A stretch of DNA of 42,402 bases from JBHHWH01 sp046756405 (GTDB lineage: Bacteria > Actinomycetota > Acidimicrobiia > Spongiisociales > ZC4RG35), in assembly GCA_046756405.1 (NCBI GenBank), contig JBHHWH010000008.1, positions 1 through 42,402 on the forward strand, read 5' to 3'. This document shows, in pieces, positions 16,165 through 24,871 of this stretch. The notes beneath the pieces are model-generated. The model made no database searches, was not told the origin of the DNA, and saw only the letters and a list, made by a program, of their open reading frames with translations. Position 1 is the first letter of the stretch. Every line of letters starts with the position of its first letter. The translations under genes and the position numbers were made by a program.

Positions 16165-17862
16165 CTATTCCTCGACCACTTCTGCACCCAGCTCGGCCGC
16201 CAGCAGCGAGGCCGGGTCGGCGTCGGCGTCGGGACGCTCCTCGAGCTGGGATGCGTCTGCGAGTCCTGCCTCCTCGGTGGCGTCGGGGGAGCCGGGTCGG
16301 GTTCGAAACTGGATCTTCACCGGGGTCCCTAGCAGGTCGCCGGCTTTGGTGGCCACGATCCGGGCCACGGCGTCATCCTCCTGGAGGGACTTCAGGTGGA
16401 ACTCGTGGGCGACTTCGAGGATGACGGTGCTGCCCTCCACCGCAGCTGGAACCGCCTCCCGGAACAGGGCCCACCGGCGCGCTCCTAGGATGTCGCGGAG
16501 GCTGCCGAACAGCCCCGGCCAGATCTTCTGGAGCTGTTCGAAGCTGACGTCGATGGCTGGAGCCTGAACTTCCTCCGTCGGGGCAGGCTCAGCTTTCTCC
16601 CCTGCGGGGTCACCAACGGTGGCGGGCACGGGGGTCTCCTTCTCCTGCTCTTCTTCATCGCCTTCCGGCTCCGTCGAAGTGATCACCGGCGGTGCCGCCG
16701 CGCCCGGAGTCCCCAGGCGCCGCTCCAGCCGGTCCATCCTGGAAATGAGGGAAGCCGGATCGGTCGCCGTCTCGGGACGGGTGAGCTTGATAACCGCCAG
16801 TTCGGTCATCAGCCGCTCCTCCCGACCTTCGCGTAGCCGCACCAGGGCCTCACCGAGGAGATCCACCGCCCGCAGCACGTCGTTGCTGGGGATCAGGGTC
16901 GCCGCTTTGGTCCAGGACTCGTAGACCTCGGGAGGCTCATCGGCGATCTCGGCCAGATTAGGGGCGAAGTGAGCGAGAAAGACACCCCGGAAGAAACCTA
17001 TGGCCTCGGAGACGAACCTCCTCAGGTCGACTCCCTGGGCCGCCAACTCTGCCACCAACTCCAGACCTGCTTTGGCGTCCTGGGAAGCGATGGCCTCTGA
17101 CAGACGTATGAAAGCCTCCGAGCCAGCGAGTCCGAGGGCCCTGCGCACCCCACCGACGTCAACATTCCCCGCTCCGAGGGCGGCCACCTGTTCCAGTAGT
17201 GAGAGGGCATCCCGGACCGATCCCCGGGCGTGCCGGCCGATGGCGATCAACGCCGCAGGTTCGACCTGGTAACCCTCCTCGTCGGCGATGGTGCTGAGAT
17301 ACCCGGCCAGCTCCTCTACCGGGACGGGGTGAAAATCAAAGCGCTGGGTACGGCTGCGGATAGTGTCCAACAGCTTGTAGGGCTCGGTAGTGGCGAGCAC
17401 GAAGTGGACATGCTCCGGGGGCTCTTCGAGGGTCTTCAACAAGGCGTTGCTGGCGGCCTTCGACAGCATGTGGGCCTCGTCGAGGACGAAGACCCGCCGG
17501 GAGTTGGCGCCCGAAGCCACCGTGGTGACACTGAGCCGGATCTCCCGTATGTCCTCCACGGAGTTGTGGGAGGCAGCGTCGAGTTCAAGAACATCGAGGG
17601 AGGTGCCCTCGGTGATGGCGACACAGCTTGGACACTCGTTGCAGGGAGCGCCGTCGGGACGGCGGTTCTCACAGTTGAGAGCCTTGGCCAGGATGCGCGC
17701 CGTCGAGGTCTTGCCCGTCCCCCGGGGACCGGTGAACAGGTAGGCATGGGCCACCCGACCCTCGGCCACCTCCCGAGCCAGGGTGGTGGTGACATGGCCC
17801 TGCCCGATCACCTCGTCGAAGGTCTGCGGTCTGTATCTGCGGTAAAGCGCCTGATATTCCAC
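16165..17862 (-). CDS. dnaX: DNA polymerase III subunit gamma/tau
   Basis: 565 residues from a GTG at 17860-17862. The clamp-loader ATPase has Walker A GPRGTGKT (45-52), a zinc module (Cys64, 74, 77, 80), Walker B VFVLDEAH (Asp128-Glu129) and the sensor/SRC motif TIRSRTQRF. A collar domain follows to about residue 360. A Glu/Pro-rich linker (about 390-440) leads to a C-terminal tau-like domain (FEQLQKIWPGLFGSLRD onward) that would contact the polymerase. No slippery A-rich frameshift site is visible, so one product is expected. Leads the dnaX-ybaB-recR operon. Confidence 0.97.
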   Translation of the reverse strand: MEYQALYRRYRPQTFDEVIGQGHVTTTLAREVAEGRVAHAYLFTGPRGTGKTSTARILAKALNCENRRPDGAPCNECPSCVAITEGTSLDVLELDAASHNSVEDIREIRLSVTTVASGANSRRVFVLDEAHMLSKAASNALLKTLEEPPEHVHFVLATTEPYKLLDTIRSRTQRFDFHPVPVEELAGYLSTIADEEGYQVEPAALIAIGRHARGSVRDALSLLEQVAALGAGNVDVGGVRRALGLAGSEAFIRLSEAIASQDAKAGLELVAELAAQGVDLRRFVSEAIGFFRGVFLAHFAPNLAEIADEPPEVYESWTKAATLIPSNDVLRAVDLLGEALVRLREGREERLMTELAVIKLTRPETATDPASLISRMDRLERRLGTPGAAAPPVITSTEPEGDEEEQEKETPVPATVGDPAGEKAEPAPTEEVQAPAIDVSFEQLQKIWPGLFGSLRDILGARRWALFREAVPAAVEGSTVILEVAHEFHLKSLQEDDAVARIVATKAGDLLGTPVKIQFRTRPGSPDATEEAGLADASQLEERPDADADPASLLAAELGAEVVEE

Positions 17863-17913
17863 GACACCGTCACCGTACCGCCCTTCTGGGACGGATTCAG
17901 CGCCCCCTAACCT

Positions 17914-17960
17914 TTCTGTGCGGGTTTACGGACCGTTTTGGCCCGCAGACCCGCACAGAA
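17914..17960. promoter_or_regulatory. Long-spaced 12-bp inverted repeat between dnaX and the ABC transporter operon
   Basis: TTCTGTGCGGGT at 17914-17925 is perfectly repeated in inverse at 17949-17960, with a 23-nt spacer. The element lies in the 137-bp gap between divergent dnaX and the ABC ATPase gene (18000). It could be a two-site operator, with half-site centres 35 bp apart, or a leader hairpin. No regulator is identified. Confidence 0.6.
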
Positions 17961-17999
17961 TGGTTCACTTAGGGGGAGGAGGCGTCGATACTTGCCAGC

Positions 18000-18806
18000 G
18001 TGACCCAACCCCTCACCGAAGATCCGGCCACTCCCGAGACCGAGACCGTCCCCGCGGTCTGGGCTCGCGGTCTGATGCGGAAGTTTGGCAAGGTGGTGGC
18101 GGTGGACCACGTGGACCTGAACATTCAGCCCGGGGAGTTCTACGGGCTTCTCGGTCAGAACGGGGCTGGCAAGACCACCACCATCAAGTGCATCGTGGGT
18201 CTGCTCCGTCCCACGGCAGGTCGCGTCGGGATCGCCGAGTTCGACGCATGGGAACAGCCCGTGGAGGTCAAGGCCCGCATAGGCGTGCTCCCCGAAGAGT
18301 TCAACCTCTACGAACGTCTCACCGGCGCCGAACTCCTCGACTTCACAGCCGCCATGCATGGGCTCCCCAAGGGCGAGGCGATCACCCGACGCACCGAGCT
18401 GCTGGCCATGCTGGACCTCACCGAGGCCAGCTCAAAGCTGATCGGCGACTACTCAAGGGGCATGCGCAAGAAGATCGCCCTGGCCGCAGCCATCATCCAC
18501 CGCCCGCCGGTTCTCTTCCTCGACGAGCCGTTCGAAGGGGTGGACGCTGTCTCCGCCCGTCTCATACGCAACCTACTCCGCGAGGCGGCCGGCCAAGGAA
18601 CGACGATCGTCTTCTCATCCCATGAGATGCACCTCGTAGAGAAGCTCTGCACCCGGATCGGCATCATGGTCGAGGGTCGTCTCACCATCGAAGCGACACC
18701 CGAGGGGTTGTGCGAGCTGACCGGGAAGGACAACGTCGAGGATGCCTTCATAGCCGCCGTCGGCGGCGAGGGCTTGGACGGCAGCTCGTGGTACGGCATT
18801 TCGTAG
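18000..18806 (+). CDS. ABC transporter ATP-binding protein
   Basis: 268 residues from a GTG at 18000. Walker A is GQNGAGKT (52-59), the signature is YSRGMRKK, Walker B is VLFLDEPFEGVD and the switch His is in FSSHEM. The pattern (ARGLMRKFGKVVAVDHVDL, then LLRPTAGRV) is that of the exporter/CcmA-like group of ATPases with a simple membrane partner. The permease begins inside its 3' end (19-nt overlap), so they form one transporter. Substrate is unknown. A 12-bp inverted repeat lies 40-86 nt upstream. Confidence 0.93.
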   Translation: MTQPLTEDPATPETETVPAVWARGLMRKFGKVVAVDHVDLNIQPGEFYGLLGQNGAGKTTTIKCIVGLLRPTAGRVGIAEFDAWEQPVEVKARIGVLPEEFNLYERLTGAELLDFTAAMHGLPKGEAITRRTELLAMLDLTEASSKLIGDYSRGMRKKIALAAAIIHRPPVLFLDEPFEGVDAVSARLIRNLLREAAGQGTTIVFSSHEMHLVEKLCTRIGIMVEGRLTIEATPEGLCELTGKDNVEDAFIAAVGGEGLDGSSWYGIS

Positions 18807-20392
18807 GACTGAAGGCACGCCTCACCTGGAACGGTGTCCGCAGCGACATCCAGCGCCGATTCGGATTCCCGGCCGCCACCCTGCTTCTCGCCTGGCTCGG
18901 CTTCTACCTGGCTCGAAGTCACTACGAAGCCGCTCTCCATCTCCAAGCCACGGACACCGGAGCCCTGGCCGAATACCTTGCCTGGGCGTCCCTCCTCTTC
19001 TTTGCCGCCTGGGTGACCCTTCCCGTGGTCATCTTCCCCCTCGACGAGAACCTCGACCCCCAGCAGCTCGCCGTCCTCCCCATCAACGACAGCCGCATGG
19101 TGGCGGGCCTGGCGGCGGCCAGTCTCATCGCCCCGGCGACCGTCGTTCCCCTCCAGTTGCTGGTTTCCAACGGTGCGGTGCTCGCCGGGGGATGGTGGAT
19201 GGTCCTTCCCGCCAGTGCCGTCTTCGTGGGGATGCTGGTTGTCGGCTCCCAGCTCTTCTCCGCGGCCATCTCGGCGATTCTGCGCAGCCGTCGTGGTCGG
19301 GATATCGCCACCTTCCTGGTAATGGGAATCGCCGGTGGCTCCTTCTTCATCTATCGCGCCATTGCCGGCGCTATCCACCGCTATGGGATCGCCGGGGCGG
19401 CGCTCGCCTTCCCCATCACCGACTGGGCCTTACTCCTTCCCCCGGTGTCGGCCCAGAGGGCCCTCGTGGAGGCTGCCACCGGCAACATGTTCACCGCACT
19501 GTTCTACCTGATTGTTGCCTCGGCATGGCTTGCGGTGTTCGCCCTCGTATGGAGGGCGCTCCTGAGGCGCATCCTCACCACGCCCAAAGAGGGCAGCCGG
19601 CCGGCTCGGCGGGCCCGGCGGCATGGCCTTACTACGGGACCCTGGGGGGTGATCCCCGCCATGGTCCGCAAGGAACTCCGCTTTTACGTGCGAGACCCGC
19701 GCCAACGCTTGGTGTGGACGGGGACGGTCATCTTCGTCGGCCTGGCCATTGCCGGGGTGATCATGGGCGCTACCGGCCTCTACGACCTCCGGGGCGACGC
19801 GTGGGCTCCGCTGGTGGCACCGGTCTTGGTGCTGTTCGTAGGCCTGCCTATCGCCCTCAACCTGTTCGGGTGGGAACGGAACGCCGCCAGCTACCTCTTT
19901 GTGCTCCCTGCCCGTCCCAGCCAGCTCCTGTTGGGCAAGAACGCCGCGGTGGCGATCGGGCTGGCGGTGGAGACGGGGCTCTTGGCCCTGGGCCTGTCGT
20001 TCTTCACCGGACAGTGGAACTGGACGTGGCTGGTCATCCCATTGATGGTGGCGGCCATCGGCAGCCAGCTCGCGGTGGGGAACATCGTTTCGGTCCTCAC
20101 CCCACTGAGACTCCCCCGGGAGGGCACCGACGTCTTCGCCCAGTCGACCGAACAGGGTTGTTTGGCGATAGCCAGCCAGACCATCTCCTTTTTCACCATC
20201 GGTCTCCTGCTGGCACCTCCTGCCGCCCTGGTGGTGCTGACCGTCGAATTCGGTCGGGCGGTACCTTCGTGGCTCACCGCCTTAGTGGCTGTCTCATGGG
20301 GCACTGCCCTCTACGCGATCTCCTTGGCTGTTTCCTCGCGTCTCCTCCGGCGTCGACTTCCGGAGGTCATGACCTGGGTGGAGATCACCTGA
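18788..20392 (+). CDS. ABC transporter permease, exporter type
   Basis: 534 residues from a GTG at 18788, chosen because the upstream part of the open frame is an Arg-rich shadow of the ATPase gene. About 12 hydrophobic segments are arranged in two halves, separated by a basic cytoplasmic stretch (near residues 260-280, RPARRARRHG) and followed by MVRKELRFYVRDPRQRLVW. This last block is typical of two-half permeases partnered by a single ATPase. No solute-binding protein is nearby, which fits export. Substrate cannot be inferred. Confidence 0.85.
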   Translation: MVRHFVGLKARLTWNGVRSDIQRRFGFPAATLLLAWLGFYLARSHYEAALHLQATDTGALAEYLAWASLLFFAAWVTLPVVIFPLDENLDPQQLAVLPINDSRMVAGLAAASLIAPATVVPLQLLVSNGAVLAGGWWMVLPASAVFVGMLVVGSQLFSAAISAILRSRRGRDIATFLVMGIAGGSFFIYRAIAGAIHRYGIAGAALAFPITDWALLLPPVSAQRALVEAATGNMFTALFYLIVASAWLAVFALVWRALLRRILTTPKEGSRPARRARRHGLTTGPWGVIPAMVRKELRFYVRDPRQRLVWTGTVIFVGLAIAGVIMGATGLYDLRGDAWAPLVAPVLVLFVGLPIALNLFGWERNAASYLFVLPARPSQLLLGKNAAVAIGLAVETGLLALGLSFFTGQWNWTWLVIPLMVAAIGSQLAVGNIVSVLTPLRLPREGTDVFAQSTEQGCLAIASQTISFFTIGLLLAPPAALVVLTVEFGRAVPSWLTALVAVSWGTALYAISLAVSSRLLRRRLPEVMTWVEIT

Positions 20393-20442
20393 GACAGGGA
20401 ATGGGGATTCAGAGACACCCTGGCTAGGCTCCCGCGACGCCC

Positions 20443-21603
20443 ATGGGAGTAACAGGCGTGGCGGGTGAGAGCCCGACACGCGACCCGTTCTCGTCAAAGG
20501 CCGAGACTGCCCTGAAGTTCGGCCTGGTTCTTATCTTCCTCTATCTCTTTCTCGTAGGCGTCAAGGGCTTGGAGAAGGGGATCTCCGCCTTCGGCGGCGA
20601 CTTCGTCGACCAGGTCTTCTCGTCGGTGGCCAACCCCATCGCTGGTCTGGCAGCGGGGGTCCTAGGGACGGTCCTCGTCCAATCGTCGTCCGTTACCACC
20701 TCCACCATCGTCGGTCTCGTTGGCGCGGGAGTTCTTCCCGTAGAGACGGCGGTGCCGATGGTGATGGGGGCCAACATTGGGACCACGGTCACCAACACCC
20801 TGGCCTCGCTGGGCCACCTCCGCCAAAGCGCTTACTTCAGGAGGGCTTTCACCGCCGCCACCATGCACGACTACTTCAATCTGCTGACGGTGATCCTGCT
20901 TCTTCCTCTGGAGGTCTTCTTCAAAGTCATCACCAGGATCGCAACTGGTGTCGAGAGCGTGGTCGTCGGCCTGATACCCGACATGAACACCGGTTCGAGC
21001 CCGATCAAGTCGGCCATCAAGACCCCGGTCTCAGCTCTGGCAGACCTCATCGAGGGCTCGGCCATCTCCGGGGCTGAGGGTTGGATCCTGCTCTTGTCCG
21101 GGATCTCCCTCATCTTCGTCTCCCTGTGGATGATCACCCGTAACATGAAGCAGCTCACGTCGGGGCGGATGGAGAATGCCATCAACGCCGTGCTCACCCG
21201 AGGTGCCGGCGTCGCCGCCCTAGTCGCCGGCGTAGTGATGACCGTCGCCGTGCAGAGTTCCAGCATCACCACTTCCATCCTGGTCCCCCTGGTCGCCGCC
21301 GGGGTGCTGACCATCCGCAACGCCTTCCCGATGACCCTCGGTGCAAACCTCGGAACCACCGTCACTGCCCTAATCGCGTCGATCGCCTCCGACTCCCCCG
21401 AGGCGCTGACCATCGCCCTGGCCCATGTGAGCTTCAACGTGGTCGGGATCCTGATCTTTTACCCCTGGCCCAAGCTCAGGTACCTGCCGGTCAGGCTCGC
21501 CGAGCACACTGCGGACCTAGCGGTACGAAACAAGTCTGTTGTAGCTCTCTACCTGATTGGGATCTTCCTCATCCTGCCGGTAGCGATACTCTTCTTCTCG
21601 TAG
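20443..21603 (+). CDS. Na+/phosphate symporter family protein (NptA-like)
   Basis: 386 residues with the two inverted QSSS repeats that define Na/Pi-cotransporters: QSSSVTTSTIVGLVGAG at 80-96 and QSSSITTSILVPLVAAG at 271-287, each followed by a GANxGTTVT motif. About 8-9 membrane spans. The family takes up inorganic phosphate with Na+. Many bacterial members carry a fused C-terminal PhoU domain. Here the protein ends after the last span, and a separate PhoU-like protein starts 12 nt downstream, so the two probably work as a unit. Confidence 0.93.
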   Translation: MGVTGVAGESPTRDPFSSKAETALKFGLVLIFLYLFLVGVKGLEKGISAFGGDFVDQVFSSVANPIAGLAAGVLGTVLVQSSSVTTSTIVGLVGAGVLPVETAVPMVMGANIGTTVTNTLASLGHLRQSAYFRRAFTAATMHDYFNLLTVILLLPLEVFFKVITRIATGVESVVVGLIPDMNTGSSPIKSAIKTPVSALADLIEGSAISGAEGWILLLSGISLIFVSLWMITRNMKQLTSGRMENAINAVLTRGAGVAALVAGVVMTVAVQSSSITTSILVPLVAAGVLTIRNAFPMTLGANLGTTVTALIASIASDSPEALTIALAHVSFNVVGILIFYPWPKLRYLPVRLAEHTADLAVRNKSVVALYLIGIFLILPVAILFFS

Positions 21604-21615
21604 GAAGGACAAGCG

Positions 21616-22290
21616 ATGTTCTCCATCTTCAGAAACGCCGACCAGCTCGAGAACGTCGAGCATCAGCTCGAAGACATGCTGAGTGCCTGTCAGGAGGCGT
21701 TCCGACTGGCGACCAGCGCCGTCTTCGCCGAAGCCGACGTTCGGGAGGCGGGCGGGGAGCTGGACGATCTGGACAAGGGCCTGAACCGCACCGAGCGTGC
21801 TATCCGGCGGGAGCTGCTGATCCACGGGACCGTGCGTGGAGCCGACATGGACATGGGCCTGATGCTGGCCTATATGGCGATCGCCAAGGACATCGAACGC
21901 ATCGGCGACTACTGCAAGAACATCTGGAACCTGGCTCAGATGGGGATAGACCTTGGCCAGTGGAGGGACCGTGAGGAGCTGATGCGACATCGGGCTCGGG
22001 TCGCCGAACTCCTGCAACTGGGGCGGGACGCCTTCGTCGCCCAGGACACCGAGAAGGTCCACGAGCTTATTCCGGCCATCAGAACGGACATGAAGCACTA
22101 CGACACTCATGTGGTCGAGTTCGTCAAATCCGAGGAGCCGGGCTACATCGCCGCACCCCGTGCCCTCTGGTACCGATACATCAAGCGGATCAGCTCCCAC
22201 CTCTCCAACGTGCTCACCTCCGTGGTCATGCCGGTGGACCGGCTCGACTTCTACAAGAAGTCCAAGGCGATCGACGCCGAGTCAGACTGA
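21616..22290 (+). CDS. PhoU-like domain protein
   Basis: 224 residues, all helical in character. The block MAIAKDIERIGDYCKNI (about 94-110) carries the Asp/Glu pattern used by PhoU proteins for metal binding, and an N-terminal helix pairs with it (LDDLDKGLNRTERAIRRELL). The start is supported by GGAAGGA about 7 nt upstream. It directly follows the Na/Pi symporter gene and likely regulates it or senses phosphate flux, taking the place of the PhoU domain fused in related transporters. Its stop codon forms one arm of a palindrome shared with the convergent MFS gene. Confidence 0.85.
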   Translation: MFSIFRNADQLENVEHQLEDMLSACQEAFRLATSAVFAEADVREAGGELDDLDKGLNRTERAIRRELLIHGTVRGADMDMGLMLAYMAIAKDIERIGDYCKNIWNLAQMGIDLGQWRDREELMRHRARVAELLQLGRDAFVAQDTEKVHELIPAIRTDMKHYDTHVVEFVKSEEPGYIAAPRALWYRYIKRISSHLSNVLTSVVMPVDRLDFYKKSKAIDAESD

Positions 22291-22295
22291 CTCGG
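22277..22295. terminator. Palindrome spanning both convergent stop codons
   Basis: CCGAGTCA and TGACTCGG pair perfectly around a 3-nt loop (GAC). The arms contain the TGA of the PhoU-like gene and, on the other strand, the TGA of the MFS gene, which overlap by 9 nt. It may serve as a minimal bidirectional terminator, although no T-tract follows. Confidence 0.5.
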
Positions 22296-23508
22296 TCGGG
22301 AGGCGCTCCGTCGTGCTCAGCCCGTGGAAGAGCCAGACGCCCAACACTCCGGAAGTCCCGGCCAGTACCCCGGCAGCGACGAAAACCCCGCGAGTGCCCA
22401 CCGCAGCGGCGGCCACCCCGGCCGCACCCATCGAGACAATCGTGGCCCCTGAGATCAGAGAGTTGAGAACGCCACCGACCCGGCCCCGCATCGAGTCCTC
22501 CACCAGAGTCTGAGATAGCGTGGAGACTCCTGCCTGAGTGGGTCCCACCGACAGACCGACAAAGAAAAGGAGTACTAGGAGCTGGCCAATGCTCCTAACT
22601 CCGGCAAGCAAGCCCACCCCGAGCCCGACGCCAACGAGGCCCAGACTCACCAGCATCGAAGGCCGCAGCTTGGAGGCCAGAACCGCCACCGCTCCACCTG
22701 AGAGGACCATGCCTGCAACCTGAGCCAGCTCCAAGGCTCCGAAGAGGGCTTCTGACAACTGCAGGTCGCCAATGAGGAAAGGGACCATCAACACGTTCAC
22801 CGCGCCCAGTCCGAGCATCGCCATGGCGAGGGAGAGAAGCACCCCCCTTAGGGGTCGGGAAGCCCACATGATCCCCAGGCCATCGACCATATCCCGCCAC
22901 ATCTGCCCCGCGGCTCCCTGCTCGGGGGTGCCACTGGTGCGAATTCGCGATGTGAGCAGGGCCGACATAGCGAAAGTAACTGAGTCGATGACAAACGCCA
23001 CCGTGAAACTGGCGCTGAGACTGGCCAGGACCCCCGCCGCTCCTGTGCCCAGGACGCTGAAGATGATCCGAGTCGTCTGCGATATGGAATTGGCCTCCAA
23101 GAGCCTCTCCTCTCCAACGACAGCCGGGAGAAGGGCGGAGCGAGCCGGCAGAAACAGGGTCCCGATGCCAGCTTGCAGGAAGGCCAGCACGTAGATCACC
23201 GGCAGGTAGGCGAGGGTCTGGGCGAAGACGAAGCCGAGGACGAGCACCGCCCGCAGAACATCGGAGATAACCATCATCCTCTTCCGATCGAATCGGTCGA
23301 CGTACACGCCGGACACAAGGGAGAAGAGAAGCGATGGCAGGGTGATGGATATCAGCAACCCGGCGATAGCCACCGTGGAACCCGTAATCCGTTGAACCAG
23401 AATCAGAAGAGACAGCGAAGTGAGGCTGTCACCGAAGTTGGATCCGATCTGCGCCAACCACAACCGGCGGAAATCCGGCAGGGCCAGGAGCTGGGCCAGT
23501 CGCCTCAC
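22282..23508 (-). CDS. MFS transporter, drug-efflux type
   Basis: 408 residues with 12 predicted spans. The N-terminus (LPDFRRLWLAQIGSNFGDSL) and the loop VSGVYVDRFDRKRMMVISD, a variant of the MFS motif A between spans 2 and 3, match the enterobactin/multidrug exporter-like group. The GTG start overlaps the stop of the upstream regulator gene as GTGA, so regulator and pump are co-translated. This arrangement is typical of local control of an efflux pump; the inducer is unknown. Confidence 0.88.
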   Translation of the reverse strand: MRRLAQLLALPDFRRLWLAQIGSNFGDSLTSLSLLILVQRITGSTVAIAGLLISITLPSLLFSLVSGVYVDRFDRKRMMVISDVLRAVLVLGFVFAQTLAYLPVIYVLAFLQAGIGTLFLPARSALLPAVVGEERLLEANSISQTTRIIFSVLGTGAAGVLASLSASFTVAFVIDSVTFAMSALLTSRIRTSGTPEQGAAGQMWRDMVDGLGIMWASRPLRGVLLSLAMAMLGLGAVNVLMVPFLIGDLQLSEALFGALELAQVAGMVLSGGAVAVLASKLRPSMLVSLGLVGVGLGVGLLAGVRSIGQLLVLLFFVGLSVGPTQAGVSTLSQTLVEDSMRGRVGGVLNSLISGATIVSMGAAGVAAAAVGTRGVFVAAGVLAGTSGVLGVWLFHGLSTTERLPTESV

Positions 23509-24113
23509 TTCGCGTCGCTATCCGGTTGGCCGGCGACCGGAACGAAGACGACGGTGAGCGAGTACTCGGTTCCCCCCTCCCCTTTTCCCTCCTCGCTTTG
23601 TGACTGGAGCTCGCTGAACAGCTCCTGAATCTGCTGTTCTAACCGCTCCACCTGGCGTGGAGTAAGCGTGGCATGGGCCCGAGACATGACCACCGGCGCG
23701 GATTCGAGGTCGCTCCCGTCACCAGCGTCCGAGAAATACTCGGACAGGCACGACTCGGCATCAACGCGGGCGTTGTCCAGGACCGTGCCGGTCAAGACAC
23801 GTGCCAGCGCCTCCGGGTCGTGGCCCTTCTCCAGGAGTTTCCGGCCCGGTCTGAAGGATCGTGCTGCCACCCTGTAGACCCTCTCCACCATCGCGCCCAC
23901 CTTGTTGGTCTGGACAACTTCGAGGATTCCCAGCTCTACCATCAGGTTCACGTGGTAGTACAGCCGGGTAGGTGGTGCTCCTATCTCCTTCGCCACCGCC
24001 TTGACCGTCTTCGGCTCAACGAACCGCCGCAGCAGACGGAGACGGAAGGGGTTGTTGAGGGCTTCGAAGACCTGCAGGTCTTCGATCTCAAAGGTCTCGG
24101 GCAGCTCCTTCAT
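23505..24113 (-). CDS. ArsR-like winged-helix transcriptional regulator
   Basis: 202 residues from the ATG at 24111-24113, preferred because AAGGG lies 4 nt upstream and because a likely operator covers the two ATGs further upstream (24152 and 24173). The winged helix spans about 8-90: VFEALNNPFRLRLLRRF, VKAVAKEIGAPPTRLYYHVNLMV split at the turn, and LGILEVVQ. This is the helix-turn-helix of ArsR/HTH_20-type regulators. The C-terminal half is helical (LTPRQVERLEQQIQELF) and probably dimerises or binds a ligand. It leads the operon with the MFS pump and is divergent from the nucleotidase-like gene. Confidence 0.85.
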   Translation of the reverse strand: MKELPETFEIEDLQVFEALNNPFRLRLLRRFVEPKTVKAVAKEIGAPPTRLYYHVNLMVELGILEVVQTNKVGAMVERVYRVAARSFRPGRKLLEKGHDPEALARVLTGTVLDNARVDAESCLSEYFSDAGDGSDLESAPVVMSRAHATLTPRQVERLEQQIQELFSELQSQSEEGKGEGGTEYSLTVVFVPVAGQPDSDAK

Positions 24114-24130
24114 AACACCCTTGTAGCTCA

Positions 24131-24163
24131 AATACTCTGAATGTTCAAGCATGTTGAATACTC
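24131..24163. promoter_or_regulatory. Putative operator upstream of the ArsR-type regulator
   Basis: A TTCAA-GCATG-TTGAA inverted repeat (24144-24158) lies between two direct copies of AATACTC (24131-24137 and 24157-24163, 26 bp apart). The block is AT-rich compared with its surroundings and sits 18-50 bp upstream of the preferred start codon in the divergent gap. It is a good candidate for an autoregulatory site. Confidence 0.55.
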
Positions 24164-24205
24164 GGCCGGTCATCTGAATGGCGGGTCATTTGAAGGGGCT
24201 AGGTT

Positions 24206-24769
24206 GTGCCGATGCGTCTCGGCATAGATCTCGACGGCGTGGTGGCCAACTTCAACCAAGGCTGGGTGGACCTCTACAACCGTCAGTTCGGAACCCACAT
24301 CACGTTGGAGGACTCAAAGCGGTGGGAAGCCATGCTGGAGGAGGCCCACTTCGAGACCATGGACCAGTTCTGGGAGTGGGCCGCGGACATCGACGGCCAC
24401 TCCCTCTTCTGGCACCTGGAGCCCTATCCAGGAGCCGTCGAAGCCCTGCATGATCTCAACGCCGAGGGACATGAGATCGTCATCCTCACCTACAAGCCGG
24501 ACTACGCCATCGAAGACACCTACGGCTGGATCCGACGCCACGGGATCCCCACGGCGGAGATCCACATCCTGGAAGACAAGTGGCTGGTGGACTGTGACGT
24601 CTACCTCGAAGACGGGCCCCACGTCCTACCTGGTCTGGTAGAGCACCGACCCAACGACACCGTGTGCCGCTACGTCCGACCGTGGAACCATCCCGTACCC
24701 GGGGCAATCGATGTCAAGGATTTCGACGAGTTTCGCGACGTCGTCTTTCGGTTGGCACACGAGTCCTGA
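24206..24769 (+). CDS. HAD-superfamily 5'-nucleotidase-like protein (NT5C type)
   Basis: 187 residues. Motif I is GIDLDGVVANFNQGW (DxDGV), the Thr of ILTYKPDYA provides motif II, a Lys (EDKWLVDCD) motif III, and the following acidic block VYLEDGPHV motif IV. The pattern resembles the cytosolic/mitochondrial 5'(3')-deoxyribonucleotidase family, which dephosphorylates nucleoside monophosphates; substrate here is unproven. Start is GTG 24206 or ATG 24212; the GGGG tract at 24194-24197 fits the GTG better. Divergent from the ArsR-type regulator across about 92 bp holding the putative operator. Confidence 0.82.
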   Translation: MPMRLGIDLDGVVANFNQGWVDLYNRQFGTHITLEDSKRWEAMLEEAHFETMDQFWEWAADIDGHSLFWHLEPYPGAVEALHDLNAEGHEIVILTYKPDYAIEDTYGWIRRHGIPTAEIHILEDKWLVDCDVYLEDGPHVLPGLVEHRPNDTVCRYVRPWNHPVPGAIDVKDFDEFRDVVFRLAHES

Positions 24770-24856
24770 AGAGGGCTACCCTCGCCGTTGATCAGAGGTC
24801 ACTCGACCGGATGCCAGGGACCGAGACCTGGCTCCGGCGAGCAGATCCCTTGGCAT

Positions 24857-24862
24857 AGGAGG
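24857..24862 (+). promoter_or_regulatory. Shine-Dalgarno fixing the phnD start
   Basis: AGGAGG lies 9 nt before the ATG at 24872. It selects this ATG over the longer open frame starting at 24788, and places a lipoprotein signal peptide at the very N-terminus. Confidence 0.8.
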
Positions 24863-24871
24863 AAAGCACAT

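Noticed and set aside
16165..17862. Programmed frameshift in dnaX producing a short gamma form
   Set aside because: No A-rich slippery heptamer is present in this high-GC gene, and no suitable hairpin was seen.
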